From an uncultured Dokdonia sp. (lineage in GTDB: Bacteria > Bacteroidota > Bacteroidia > Flavobacteriales > Flavobacteriaceae), in contig CANNDF010000005.1 in assembly GCA_947503305.1 (NCBI GenBank), forward strand, positions 62,001 to 126,000: a DNA stretch of 64,000 nucleotides, in the 5' to 3' direction. A program made the position numbers and the translations under genes. The notes below the pieces were generated by a model that did no database searches, was not told where the DNA came from, and saw only the letters and a list, made by a program, of their open reading frames with translations. Position 1 is the first letter of the stretch. The number at the start of each line of letters is the position of its first letter. This document shows positions 10,585 through 21,048 of the stretch, piece by piece.

Positions 10585-10733
10585 ACATCTATACATTCTT
10601 GATTTGATGAGTCTGATTATTATATCCTATTATAAAAATAGCGCTAGGATTTCATTTTAACATAATATAACAGTTCATATTTTATAAGGTGGTCTCGTTT
10701 ATTTACTTTTAATAAACGACTAACACTATCGAT

Positions 10734-11624
10734 ATGAAACGCCTTCTCTTACCAATTCTATTACTTACTATATCATATTCTTGTAAAGAAAAAACAACAA
10801 TTCCAGAAGAAGTCATCACGACCCATACTGAAACAGTAACTCCTAAACTACCTAAAGCAACCTTCTTAACAGAAACACTAGAACTTACACATTGTGAATC
10901 TGCTGTATATGATTCTCAACATAATCGTATCTATGCATCTCTTATCGGAAATAATGAAAAAGGAGATGGATCTGTAGTCACTATAAGTACAGATGGAAAA
11001 CTTATTAATTCACAATATATTACTGGCTTGAATGATCCAAAAGGTATTGCTATTACAGAAGATAAATTGTATGTCTCTGATGTTACAGAACTAGTAGAAG
11101 CAAATCGTAGCACAGGAGAAATCATAAAAAAATATACCTTAGAAACGATCCAATTTTTAAATGATGTTGCCATTGCTCCAGATGGATCTGTATATGTATC
11201 AGATACTCGAACTTCTGAAGTTTATAAACTAGATTCTGAAGGGAATTTTACCCGCTGGCTGGCAGATGCAGCTTTGGATAACCCTAACGGTCTCTTGATA
11301 CAAGGAGATACTATGTATGTAGCCTCTTGGGGTGGTAGCCCTGATGGAGGACGTGTTTCTAAAATTGATATGAATACCCAAGTGATTACTCCTATTTCTG
11401 AAGTAATAGGTAATCTAGATGGTATCCGTCCTTACGACAAAGACCATTTAATCATTTCTGATTGGCGTAGCGGAAAAACACATCTTATTAATTTTGAAGG
11501 AGCTACACAAGAAGTCGTACAAGTAGGACAAAGTGTAGGAGATATAGCCTATATCAAAGAGAAAAATCTTTTATTACTTCCTATGAATAAACAGAGCCGT
11601 TTGCTGTTTTATACATTAGAATAA
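10734..11624 (+). CDS. SMP-30/gluconolactonase-like beta-propeller lipoprotein
   Basis: Lipobox SYSC; FLNDVAIAPDGSVYVSDTRTSEVYKLD, LDNPNGLLIQGDTMYVASWG repeats. Confidence 0.75.
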   Translation: MKRLLLPILLLTISYSCKEKTTIPEEVITTHTETVTPKLPKATFLTETLELTHCESAVYDSQHNRIYASLIGNNEKGDGSVVTISTDGKLINSQYITGLNDPKGIAITEDKLYVSDVTELVEANRSTGEIIKKYTLETIQFLNDVAIAPDGSVYVSDTRTSEVYKLDSEGNFTRWLADAALDNPNGLLIQGDTMYVASWGGSPDGGRVSKIDMNTQVITPISEVIGNLDGIRPYDKDHLIISDWRSGKTHLINFEGATQEVVQVGQSVGDIAYIKEKNLLLLPMNKQSRLLFYTLE

Positions 11625-11646
11625 ATACAAAAGAAACTCTCAAATT

Positions 11647-12363
11647 TTATATCAAATCAAAAAGACTGTCTACGGCAGGATATCGCTCTACGGTAAATCC
11701 TTCGCCATGTTCAGTACCTATAAGTCTTCCTAAGTCTTGTGCTCTATAGGTAATACTATCTTTAAAATTCTGACTAGAAATAGGGGTATTCCCTTCTGTA
11801 GAATTGGGATCAAAAAACTGAGTCGTATACGCAAAAACAGCAGCACATTTTTTATCTATAAATCCAGTAACGTCAACCACTACATCGGGTTCAATATTTT
11901 TCCACTGGATATAATGATATACAAAAGCGGGGCGCCATTTTTCCTGAATCTCGCCATTATGTGTTGTTTCTATCTTTTTCAATCCACTTAAAAAACAAGC
12001 ATCACTGGTTAATTTACTGCCTTTACCATGATCAATATGACGATCATCTATCGCATTACACAATACAATATCAGGTCGATATTTACGTAACACTTCAATA
12101 ATTTTAAGCTGACTTGACCGATCATTTTGAAAGAAACCATCTGCGAGACCTAAATTTTCTCGTACTGCCACTCCCAAAATAGCTGCAGCTGTCGTTGCTT
12201 CTTCTTTACGAGTAATCGCAGTACCACGGGTTCCTAATTCTCCACGGGTTAAATCTAAAATACCAACTTTCTTCCCTTTTGAAATTTCTTTGGCAATGGT
12301 AGCTCCGCAACCTAATTCTACATCGTCTGGATGCGCACCTATAGCAAGTATATCTAATTTCAT
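11647..12363 (-). CDS. bshB1: Bacillithiol biosynthesis deacetylase BshB1
   Basis: LDILAIGAHPDDVELGCGATIAKE, LTRGELGTRGTAITRKEEA, RHIDHGKGSKLTSDACFLSGL. Confidence 0.9.
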   Translation of the reverse strand: MKLDILAIGAHPDDVELGCGATIAKEISKGKKVGILDLTRGELGTRGTAITRKEEATTAAAILGVAVRENLGLADGFFQNDRSSQLKIIEVLRKYRPDIVLCNAIDDRHIDHGKGSKLTSDACFLSGLKKIETTHNGEIQEKWRPAFVYHYIQWKNIEPDVVVDVTGFIDKKCAAVFAYTTQFFDPNSTEGNTPISSQNFKDSITYRAQDLGRLIGTEHGEGFTVERYPAVDSLFDLI

Positions 12364-12419
12364 AATCTACCCAATTATATAGGGTCTTTAAAATAATGAA
12401 TGAATAATTTTAAGAAACA

Positions 12420-13595
12420 TTATATTTCTGCCAGTTCTACCTGAGAACGAACCATAACTAATGCTTGTTCAATATCTGCAATGATATCTTTAGTGTCTTC
12501 TATACCTACAGAGAAACGAATCAGTCCATCGGTAATCCCTTGCGCTGCACGCGCTTCTTCTCCTAATAAAAAATGAGAAGTTTGTGCCGGTGAGAGCACT
12601 GTACTCTCTACTCCTGCCAAGCTCATAGATGGCTTAATTAATTGTAATGATTTTTGAAATAACTCTGCATTAAGCCCTTCTGCAAGTTCAAAAGAAAGCA
12701 TACCGCCATAACCGCTCATTTGAGCTTTTGCAAGTAAATGATCTGGATGAGATTTTAATCCCGGATAATAGACTTTATGTATTGCGCTGTTTTTATGCAA
12801 CCATTTTGCAAGCTTCTTTGCATTTTTATTTTGAGCTTTTACGCGAATAACCATTGTTTTCATGCTACGCTCTAGCATCCATACAGTCATATCACTCAAG
12901 CTACCTCCCAAATTTTTTCCTAAGTTCCATATGCGTTCTATATGTTCCTGACTGGCAGCAACAGCGCCAGCACATATATCACTATGGCCTCCCATATATT
13001 TTGTTGCACTATGGATCATAATGTCTATCCCAAATTTCAATGGATTTTGATTAATGGGTGACGCAAATGTATTATCAATTATAGTGATAATGTTGTGCTC
13101 TCTGGCAAGGTCGGCAACCATTTGCATATCGGTAATCGACATTAAAGGATTTGATGGCGTCTCTATATATAATATTTTAGTTTGTGGTGTAATTGCTTTT
13201 GCAAAAGCATCTTTACTTAACCCATCAGTAAATGTATACGAAATACCATATTTTTTAAATTCCTCTACCACAAGATTATAGGTACCTCCATACAAGCTCT
13301 GTTGTAATACAATATGATCTCCTTTCTGTAAAAAAGCAAGTAATGTAGTACTTACAGCTGCCATCCCACTACCAAAAATCATAGCCGCCTCTGTTCCCTC
13401 CAAAGCAGCAATCTTTTTACAAAGAGCTTCCTGATTTGGCGTATTAAAATAGCGAGGGTATCGCTTTATATCAACATCCATAAAAGCATATGATGAAGAC
13501 AAATACATAGGTGATACAGCTCCTTGAAACTGTTCATCCTTTACCTCTCCCACATGTGTACAAATTGTATTAAGGCCTATATGCTGGTCTTTCAT
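12420..13595 (-). CDS. Trans-sulfuration PLP enzyme (methionine gamma-lyase / cystathionine gamma-synthase family)
   Basis: SSSYAF, GSGMAAVSTTLLAFLQKGDHIV, HSATKYMGGHSDICAGAV (PLP lysine). Confidence 0.9.
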   Translation of the reverse strand: MKDQHIGLNTICTHVGEVKDEQFQGAVSPMYLSSSYAFMDVDIKRYPRYFNTPNQEALCKKIAALEGTEAAMIFGSGMAAVSTTLLAFLQKGDHIVLQQSLYGGTYNLVVEEFKKYGISYTFTDGLSKDAFAKAITPQTKILYIETPSNPLMSITDMQMVADLAREHNIITIIDNTFASPINQNPLKFGIDIMIHSATKYMGGHSDICAGAVAASQEHIERIWNLGKNLGGSLSDMTVWMLERSMKTMVIRVKAQNKNAKKLAKWLHKNSAIHKVYYPGLKSHPDHLLAKAQMSGYGGMLSFELAEGLNAELFQKSLQLIKPSMSLAGVESTVLSPAQTSHFLLGEEARAAQGITDGLIRFSVGIEDTKDIIADIEQALVMVRSQVELAEI

Positions 13596-13760
13596 AAGTA
13601 TGAGATTTTTGATCTATAAAAATACAAAAAACTATACGTAACCTCTTATCAAAATAAATGTTTAACTCTAAGTACTTTACAGAATAGCACCTATATATTG
13701 TTGAAAAATTGACATCTCTTTTTACGTAAACAAGCGATAAAGTAAGTATCTTTAATCGAG

Positions 13761-14990
13761 ATGAAGCTCATTACCAATATCCATCAATTACTAGTCACAG
13801 GAACCTATGAAAAGCCAGTTAAAGGGAACGATATGGCTACTATGCCATACATCTCAAATGCGTATTTGATGATTAAAGATGATCGTATCTACCAGTACGG
13901 GAAAATGTCGGATATGCCTCCTACGGCTATTGATGAAGTGATAGATGCCACAGGAAAAATAGTATTACCCATGTGGTGTGACTCACATACGCATCTAGTT
14001 TATGCAGCTGGACGTGAAAACGAATTTGTAGATCGTATCAATGGACTTTCTTATGAAGAAATAGCACAACGTGGTGGAGGCATTTTAAACTCAGTAGAAC
14101 GCTTACGGGAATTAGATGAAGACACACTTTATGAAGATGCTTTAAAACGTTTACATGAACTTATAGCTCTTGGAACAGGAGCGATAGAAATAAAAAGTGG
14201 GTATGGCCTTTCTACAGAATCAGAAGGAAAAATGCTTCGTGTGATTGCACGCCTCAAAAAACAAGTAGATATCCCTATTAAAGCGACCTTACTTGCCGCA
14301 CATGCTATTCCGAAAGAATATAAAGACAATCGCTTAAAATATATACAGCTTATTGTAGAAGAGATGATTCCCGCTTTCGCGAAAGCGAACTTATGTGACT
14401 TCATAGATGTTTTTTGTGAATCTGGTTATTTTACAGTTTCTGAAATGGAAGAAATTCTAATCGCTGGAAAAAAATATGGATTAGTCCCAAAAGTTCATGT
14501 CAATCAGTTTAATGCTATTGGAGGTATACAAGCAGCCGTAAATCATCAAGCGTTAAGTGTAGATCATCTGGAAGAACTCAATGCTGAAGACATTGATGCC
14601 CTCGTAAACAATGCGACAATTCCAGTTGCATTACCAGGATGTTCTTTCTTTTTAAATATCCCATACACTCCTGCAAGACGTATTATAGATGCGGGACTTC
14701 CCATAGCAATTGCAACAGATTATAATCCAGGATCTTCTCCTAGTGGTAATATGAATTTTGTGGTCTCACAAGCCTGTATCCAATTAAAAATGACTCCCGA
14801 AGAAGCTATTATAGCGGCTACAATAAATGGGGCTTTTGCAATGGATGTAGCCTCACAAACAGGGAGCATTACAAAAGGAAAAAAAGCAAATCTTATTATT
14901 ACAAAACCCTTAGACTCCTTCTATGCTATTCCATATCGATTTGGGCAGCATCAAATAGAACAACTCATCCTAAATGGTAAACTACTATGA
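13761..14990 (+). CDS. hutI: Imidazolonepropionase
   Basis: WCDSHTHLVYAAGRENEF, GRGG-type IAQRGGGILNSV, IEIKSGYGL, ATDYNPGSSPSGNM. Confidence 0.93.
   Translation: MKLITNIHQLLVTGTYEKPVKGNDMATMPYISNAYLMIKDDRIYQYGKMSDMPPTAIDEVIDATGKIVLPMWCDSHTHLVYAAGRENEFVDRINGLSYEEIAQRGGGILNSVERLRELDEDTLYEDALKRLHELIALGTGAIEIKSGYGLSTESEGKMLRVIARLKKQVDIPIKATLLAAHAIPKEYKDNRLKYIQLIVEEMIPAFAKANLCDFIDVFCESGYFTVSEMEEILIAGKKYGLVPKVHVNQFNAIGGIQAAVNHQALSVDHLEELNAEDIDALVNNATIPVALPGCSFFLNIPYTPARRIIDAGLPIAIATDYNPGSSPSGNMNFVVSQACIQLKMTPEEAIIAATINGAFAMDVASQTGSITKGKKANLIITKPLDSFYAIPYRFGQHQIEQLILNGKLL
14372..14387. repeat. Palindrome CGCTTTCGCGAAAGCG (in hutI)
   Basis: Perfect match, read as AFAKA. Confidence 0.95.
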
Positions 14991-15559
14991 TGTTACCTAA
15001 TTTTAATATAAGCCCCAACGGTCCCATATCCGAAAAATTTCTATCTAGAAAAATAACGACTTTCCATGAAGCCGTAAATCATGTTCATGGATTACCCTAT
15101 GGCCGTAATTTAAAACCCGAAATGTTGACCAGTGTGATAAGCGAGGGACAAGGTACATGTACTACAAAACATGCATGCCTAAAAACCCTTGCCGAAGAAA
15201 ATGAAATTCATAGTGTCGAACTGCATATGTGTATTTTTCCGATGACCGAAACAAATACACCAGGGATAGGGAAGATATTAAACAGATATCAACTCCCCTA
15301 CCTATTAGAAGCACATATCTATTTATGTTACGATGGACAACGTTTTGATTATACCTTTCCAGACAGTCTTGAAAAAAAATGGGAGACAGATATTTTAATA
15401 GAAACTAGTATTGATGTGGATCAAAGAAGTAGTTATAAATTAGAATATCATCAATCTATGTTAAAAGACTGGATCAAACGCGATCGTATCATGTATACAT
15501 TTGATCAGGTTTGGGATATCCGAGAAGAGTGTATCCATCACTTATCTATACCATTATGA
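14987..15559 (+). CDS. Hypothetical transglutaminase-like protein in hut operon
   Basis: Overlaps hutI stop by 4 nt; GQGTCTTKHACLKTLAEENEI suggests a transglutaminase-like Cys block. Confidence 0.55.
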   Translation: MMLPNFNISPNGPISEKFLSRKITTFHEAVNHVHGLPYGRNLKPEMLTSVISEGQGTCTTKHACLKTLAEENEIHSVELHMCIFPMTETNTPGIGKILNRYQLPYLLEAHIYLCYDGQRFDYTFPDSLEKKWETDILIETSIDVDQRSSYKLEYHQSMLKDWIKRDRIMYTFDQVWDIREECIHHLSIPL

Positions 15560-16557
15560 TACAACTTCATATACAATCCAAAGAAGCGTTACAAAGCATT
15601 ATTGCCAAAAGAACAGGAGAAACAAAACTTGGAGAAACCTTACACTGTTGTTATAGTATAGATGATATAAAAAAAAGTGATGCGTATTATGTCCTTTTTG
15701 GAATTGCAGAAGATATAGGAGTACACGCAAATTTTGGAAAACCTGGTGCTTCCAAGGCATGGAAAACATTCTTACATGCATTTGTAAATATTCAGGAAAA
15801 TAAATACAACAGCGGAGACAATATTCTTATATTAGGTCATATTTCGGTTACTCCAGATACTGAAATTACTTCGCAAACTCCCAAAGAAGTTCTTGGAGAT
15901 ATTGTAAAACGAATTGATAACAAGGTAGCTCAAGTAGTAAAAAACATTATAGATGCAGGTAAGTTTCCTATTATCATAGGAGGAGGTCACAACAATGCAT
16001 ATGGAAATATAAAAGGAGCTTCTCATGCATTAGGAAATGCAATCAATGCTATAAATATAGATGCGCATACTGATTTAAGACATCTTGACTATAGACATAG
16101 TGGTAATAGCTTTTCATATGCATTATACAATTCTGAAATACCATTCCTGGATAAATATGTAGTATATGGTTTACATAAGAATTATACACCACAATACATT
16201 TTTGACCTATTTGAAAAACATCCAGAACAATTAAAATACTACTGTATTGAAGATCTTTGGGATAAGAGAAAACAGATAGAACAGTTTCAAATAGGGTTAG
16301 ATTTTGTAAAAAAAGAACCTTTTGGAGTTGAGTTAGATTGTGATGCGATTGCACATTTCCCCAGTAGTGCAAAATCCCCTTTAGGTTTTGATCTAGATGT
16401 TGTATTACAATGCATTGCGTATGCGGCATCTCAAAAAAAATGCACATACTTTCATATATGCGAAGCTGCTCCTACAAAAAAAACAAGAACCCAAGTAGGA
16501 AAAGCGCTTAGTTATTTAGTTACAGATTTTATAAGGTATAATTATGAAAATAATTAA
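15556..16557 (+). CDS. hutG: Formimidoylglutamase (arginase/agmatinase/formiminoglutamase family)
   Basis: ATGA overlap at 15556; IIIGGGHNNAYG, NIDAHTDLRHLDYRHSGNSFSYAL, VELDCDAIAHFPSSAKSP. Confidence 0.85.
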   Translation: MIQLHIQSKEALQSIIAKRTGETKLGETLHCCYSIDDIKKSDAYYVLFGIAEDIGVHANFGKPGASKAWKTFLHAFVNIQENKYNSGDNILILGHISVTPDTEITSQTPKEVLGDIVKRIDNKVAQVVKNIIDAGKFPIIIGGGHNNAYGNIKGASHALGNAINAINIDAHTDLRHLDYRHSGNSFSYALYNSEIPFLDKYVVYGLHKNYTPQYIFDLFEKHPEQLKYYCIEDLWDKRKQIEQFQIGLDFVKKEPFGVELDCDAIAHFPSSAKSPLGFDLDVVLQCIAYAASQKKCTYFHICEAAPTKKTRTQVGKALSYLVTDFIRYNYENN

Positions 16558-17002
16558 TTATCAAGAAAAATATGCCGCTACATTTAAAGCTCTCAATATA
16601 GAGTGGTTAGAAACTTATTTCTATGTAGAACCTTATGATCTTGAAGTATTAAGTAATCCTGATACGTATATTATCTCAAAAGGAGGGCATATCTTTTTTG
16701 CAGTACTGGAGGGTAAAGTCGTAGGAACCGTTGCACTTATGCCTATGAAAGAACCATTTGTATTTGAGCTTACAAAAATGGCTGTAGATACTACCATTCG
16801 TGGTAAAGGAATAGGGCAACAACTGATGCAACATTGTATTTCTTTTGCAAAAACAAATAAACTCGACAAACTTGTTCTTTACTCTAATACAGTCCTAGAA
16901 AATGCTATCTATATTTATAAAAAATGGGGGTTTGTAGAAATCCCATTAGAAACAACATCAAACTATGAGCGCGCAAATATTAAAATGGAATTAATCTTAT
17001 AA
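16544..17002 (+). CDS. GNAT-family N-acetyltransferase
   Basis: ELTKMAVDTTIRGKGIGQQLMQHCISFA...LYSNTVLENAIYIYKKWGF. Confidence 0.88.
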   Translation: MKIINYQEKYAATFKALNIEWLETYFYVEPYDLEVLSNPDTYIISKGGHIFFAVLEGKVVGTVALMPMKEPFVFELTKMAVDTTIRGKGIGQQLMQHCISFAKTNKLDKLVLYSNTVLENAIYIYKKWGFVEIPLETTSNYERANIKMELIL

Positions 17003-17014
17003 TACTTAAATTAT

Positions 17015-17800
17015 ATGAAAACATACGTCACCTATCTTTTGCTTATAGCTATTGCATTATGCAGTTGTAAACAAAAAGAAACGTCAATCGTTATCTCTCA
17101 GCCAGTAAAAGAAAAGAGTACAACCCCCTTAGGATTTGAAGTAACACCTATAAGTCATGCTTCGATGATACTACATTGGGATGATACCGTAATTTATGTA
17201 GACCCTGTAGGTGGAGCACAAAAATTTTCATCCTATCCTAAACCAGATTTAATTCTTATCACAGACATCCATGGAGATCACCTTGATGTAGCAACATTGG
17301 AAGGTTTAGAAACAGAACAAGCAAAAATAATTACTCCGCAAGCAGTAGCAGATAAAATTCCTGTAAACTTCACACCACAAATTGATGTGTTAAACAATGG
17401 AGACACCAAAGAACGTTTTGGGTTTACTGTAGAAGCCATTCCAATGTACAACCTTAGACAAGAGGCATTAAAATTTCATACCAAAGGACGAGGTAATGGG
17501 TATGTTATTGAAAAAGATAGAAAACGTATCTATATTTCGGGAGATACCGAAGACATCCCAGAGATGAGAGCACTTACAGATATAGATATTGCATTTGTAT
17601 GCATGAATTTACCATATACAATGACCGAAATAAGCGCCGCAAATGCTGTATTAGAATTCAACCCAAAACAGGTATACCCCTATCACTATAGAGGAACAAA
17701 TGGATTAAGTGACGTTGCAAAATTCAAAGAAATCATAACACAGGCTACAACAACTATTGATGTCGTACAATTAGATTGGTATCCCAATCGAAAAGAATAG
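17015..17800 (+). CDS. MBL-fold metallohydrolase (UlaG-like), lipoprotein
   Basis: Lipobox ALCSC; ISHASMILHW, ITDIHGDHLD, IYISGDTEDIPEM, YPYHYRG. Confidence 0.85.
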   Translation: MKTYVTYLLLIAIALCSCKQKETSIVISQPVKEKSTTPLGFEVTPISHASMILHWDDTVIYVDPVGGAQKFSSYPKPDLILITDIHGDHLDVATLEGLETEQAKIITPQAVADKIPVNFTPQIDVLNNGDTKERFGFTVEAIPMYNLRQEALKFHTKGRGNGYVIEKDRKRIYISGDTEDIPEMRALTDIDIAFVCMNLPYTMTEISAANAVLEFNPKQVYPYHYRGTNGLSDVAKFKEIITQATTTIDVVQLDWYPNRKE

Positions 17801-17812
17801 AAGTGAGTTAAA

Positions 17813-17832
17813 TACGCTTTCGCGAAAGCGTA
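17813..17832. repeat. Palindrome TACGCTTTCGCGAAAGCGTA (intergenic)
   Basis: Longest copy, 20-nt perfect palindrome. Confidence 0.95.
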
Positions 17833-17842
17833 CTCAGCACAA

Positions 17843-17885
17843 AAAAAATCTGCATAAACCTCGAAAGGAATAATGCAGATTTTTT
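17843..17885. terminator. Stem-loop terminator between convergent genes
   Basis: AAAAAATCTGCAT ... ATGCAGATTTTTT. Confidence 0.75.
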
Positions 17886-17902
17886 ATGACTGTTAATATG
17901 AT

Positions 17903-18784
17903 CTACTTTAAAGTAAATGATGTTTGAGCAATAAGAGCAACACCATCATATATATTTACTTTATAAACACCAGCTTCAAAATCGTCACCAATAGGTGGTA
18001 TATTTTCACAAATATCTAAGGCCGAATTTTCATAATAAAACTTTGAAATCGTACTATAGGTGATTGATGTTTCTTCTACTGTAATTGATGCATTGTCCCC
18101 AAGAATATTTTGGGACGGATCAATAACTTGGACATACAATTCACGGTCACCAGCTTCGGCAAGTCTATTTTGTGGAACTGTAAAACAAGCTCTTACTTTA
18201 TCTACACGACGAGCACGAGCATTCTCAACAAGTTTACCTGAACTACGTTCTATCACTCCGACAGCTTTCAGTTTGTTTGCCGCAAGTGCAGCTCCTAGTT
18301 CTACACGCTCTGCAAGTTTATTATTCTCTAAAAATAAAGAGTCCCCTACACCACGTTGAACTTCTAACTCATAGCTAGTACTATCTACACGCATCGCAAG
18401 TAGTTTATTACTCCCTCGTAAAGAGTCATTCTGTGCAAATAAGAAATCGCGTTCTTTTCTAAGTTTAAAGACCTCTGTTCTATACTTTCCAAGACTTGCG
18501 ATAGTAGCATCTTTTGCATCTATATTCTCAATCAAGCCCTGAATTCTGTCGCGAGCTTCATTAAGCTCCGTATCCTTAAGATTGTTCTCTTCTATAACAA
18601 CATCATACTTATCTACCATCTCTTTAAGATCGGCAAGTACTACATTTTTCTCTTTTGTAAGTTGAGATTTAGTATCCTTTTCTTGATTGTACAACTTAAT
18701 TGCAAAAGCACCAGCTACAACCAGAAGAACAGCAAGAATTCCAGTAATAATCTTTATACCGTTATTATTATTTGAATTTTCCAT
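17903..18784 (-). CDS. Hypothetical membrane-anchored coiled-coil protein
   Basis: N-terminal TM (IITGILAVLLVVAGAFAIKLY) then a long heptad-rich region and a beta-rich C-terminus. Confidence 0.6.
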   Translation of the reverse strand: MENSNNNNGIKIITGILAVLLVVAGAFAIKLYNQEKDTKSQLTKEKNVVLADLKEMVDKYDVVIEENNLKDTELNEARDRIQGLIENIDAKDATIASLGKYRTEVFKLRKERDFLFAQNDSLRGSNKLLAMRVDSTSYELEVQRGVGDSLFLENNKLAERVELGAALAANKLKAVGVIERSSGKLVENARARRVDKVRACFTVPQNRLAEAGDRELYVQVIDPSQNILGDNASITVEETSITYSTISKFYYENSALDICENIPPIGDDFEAGVYKVNIYDGVALIAQTSFTLK

Positions 18785-19300
18785 GGTTTAAAATTTATAG
18801 TTAATGGTTATACGTACAACGATGGTTTTTGGACTATGGTGTATGTGCTTTTGTAAAAGCATTAACATTTAAAATACAATTAACAGTTAGTCATAATTCT
18901 TAGCCAAAATTGATGAGAATAAAGACTTTTTAAGCTCAGTCAACGTATACGCCTTTTTAAAAATCATAGGGACACTTAAAAACAACCTATTCATACTGTC
19001 CCTAAAAATGCAAAAATAAGCATTCTGCCAGTGAGATAATATAAAGTTACAGATAAGAAATTCTATAGGATACTCTTTCTATAGGAATCTAACGCTCAAA
19101 AGAAAATACCGTCTTAAAAAAAAGCCTATTCAGTCAAACGTCGACACTTTTTGATCCCTTATCGAATATATTCAAATCTATTCCTTAAATCCCCTTTATA
19201 CAATATAAAATACCCTACATTTATAGTAGTTGTTATGAAAAATATCAGTTATTCATAATAGCTCACTGACTAACAAAGAGTAAATTAAAACCCAACTTAT

Positions 19301-19852
19301 ATGCTCGAAGAAGAAGAAGATGGTCATGACTATAGTATAGATGCATGGCGAGAGTTGCCAGTATTCCTTAAGGCTGAGGATATCTTAAAACTTGTAGAAC
19401 ATATTGTAGATGGAATTCCAAAAGAGGATAGCAATGCTACATCTGCTTATGAATATGCTATGTTTGATCGTCATACGAGCAATATGATAGAAAATGCATT
19501 AATCATTCCTACTCAAATAGCCAGCACATATGATGTAGAGCTATATGATATAAAAATGGAAAATGCTACAATTATACGTAAAGCTGCCAGAGAAATCCTT
19601 ATTGATTTAAGAGGGTTACAAATGGCAGGTTTTAAAGAAATAGAATACCTAGATTTACTCCGTATTGAGATAGAAGAATTTCGACCATTATTTGCAAAAT
19701 GGGTACAAACATTTAATCCATACAACTATATTATAGATCGTTGGGGGCTCTTTAACCCTCCAGGAGTGGCATACAATGATCATAATCCAATAGATGACCT
19801 CTCTACTGACAAAAATCAATTTTTTGAAGATTTTGACAATGAAGATGATTGA
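19301..19852 (+). CDS. Hypothetical helical protein (possible four-helix-bundle, 23S IVS-like)
   Basis: MIENALIIPTQIASTYDVELYDIKMENATIIRKAAREILIDLRGL...; similar layout to 20420..20845. Confidence 0.55.
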   Translation: MLEEEEDGHDYSIDAWRELPVFLKAEDILKLVEHIVDGIPKEDSNATSAYEYAMFDRHTSNMIENALIIPTQIASTYDVELYDIKMENATIIRKAAREILIDLRGLQMAGFKEIEYLDLLRIEIEEFRPLFAKWVQTFNPYNYIIDRWGLFNPPGVAYNDHNPIDDLSTDKNQFFEDFDNEDD

Positions 19853-19874
19853 CCATTATCTATTCTCCATATAA

Positions 19875-20309
19875 CTATTTTAATATAGGATTATAACGTA
19901 CGACTTGAGAAAGTACAATTTGTGTCTTAGATTCTCCATAGCTGATGATCTGATCAATGAATTGTTCTAAATGTTGTTGATTATAAAGTACAACTTCCAT
20001 CACTATATTTTCATTCCCTGTAATCCGATAACAATTGATTACTTCATTCCAAGTTTTTACTTTTTCAAGAAAAGGTTTCAGTTTTCCCATAAAAGCACGT
20101 AGTGTAATAATCGCTTTAAATTGATATCCCATTTCAAAAGGAGATATCACAGCTTTAAAGCCTGTAATAATTCCCAGATCTTCCATCTTGCGTATACGCT
20201 CTGCCACTGCAGGAGAACTAATCCCTATACGCCTTCCAATTTCTGCATTAGATAATCTTGCATTCTCTTGTAAGCATTTTAATATTTGTTGATTAAGCTC
20301 GTCTACCAT
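19875..20309 (-). CDS. Lrp/AsnC-family transcriptional regulator
   Basis: NQQILKCLQENARLSNAEIGRRIGISSPAVAERIRKMEDLGIITGFKAVI. Confidence 0.92.
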   Translation of the reverse strand: MVDELNQQILKCLQENARLSNAEIGRRIGISSPAVAERIRKMEDLGIITGFKAVISPFEMGYQFKAIITLRAFMGKLKPFLEKVKTWNEVINCYRITGNENIVMEVVLYNQQHLEQFIDQIISYGESKTQIVLSQVVRYNPILK

Positions 20310-20419
20310 AGATTTTAAAGATATAATTTAAAAATACAACATTATTAAATCAAAATTACATTTTTGCTTTATTTTTTAAAGAAAACTAACGGTTATTAGG
20401 TTGTAAATTTGCTATAGAA

Positions 20420-20845
20420 ATGTCTAGATCAAGTTTATCCATAGTAACAAATACGACTTCTGTCAAGCAGCTACCGCTCTATAAAAAAGCGATAGATATT
20501 TATACGCTTTCCAGAAAAACTACTGCTTTTCTCACAAAGAATCGTCCTTTACATCAGTTATATACCTCTACAGATAAAACGGAAGTAATGCTAGAAGAAA
20601 TGGTGATTAATGCACTTACAGTGCCACCTAAAATAGCTGTAGCACAAACTACTAATAATACAAAACTACGTATAGAGTCTATTCAAAGTATTATTCCTCA
20701 CATAGAAAAAATACGAGAGAACTGTATACAGTTACGTAAACTCTCTAGACAAAATCAAGAGCATACAAATCTATTATCCCTCGAACTATCAAAATTTAAA
20801 AAGATGTATCGCCAGTGGAGTGTTTTATTGACCCAACAAAATTAA
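20420..20845 (+). CDS. Hypothetical helical protein, probable relative of 19301..19852
   Basis: MLEEMVINALTVPPKIAVAQTTNNTKLRIESIQSIIPHIEKIRENCIQLRKL. Confidence 0.5.
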   Translation: MSRSSLSIVTNTTSVKQLPLYKKAIDIYTLSRKTTAFLTKNRPLHQLYTSTDKTEVMLEEMVINALTVPPKIAVAQTTNNTKLRIESIQSIIPHIEKIRENCIQLRKLSRQNQEHTNLLSLELSKFKKMYRQWSVLLTQQN

Positions 20846-21048
20846 CCCACACTCGTTAATTTTCTACTTTCTTGTACGAATAAATAGTAGCAGTCTATAT
20901 CAAGATATTTTATAGACCATTCTCTAATAATAAAAAATACGCCCTATTTTCTACCCTACATAATGTGTAATATCCCTTTGTTGTATTTTTATCATAAAAT
21001 TTAAAACACTTTTGTAAGTTTTTATAAGAAAAATAGACAACTTTCTGT

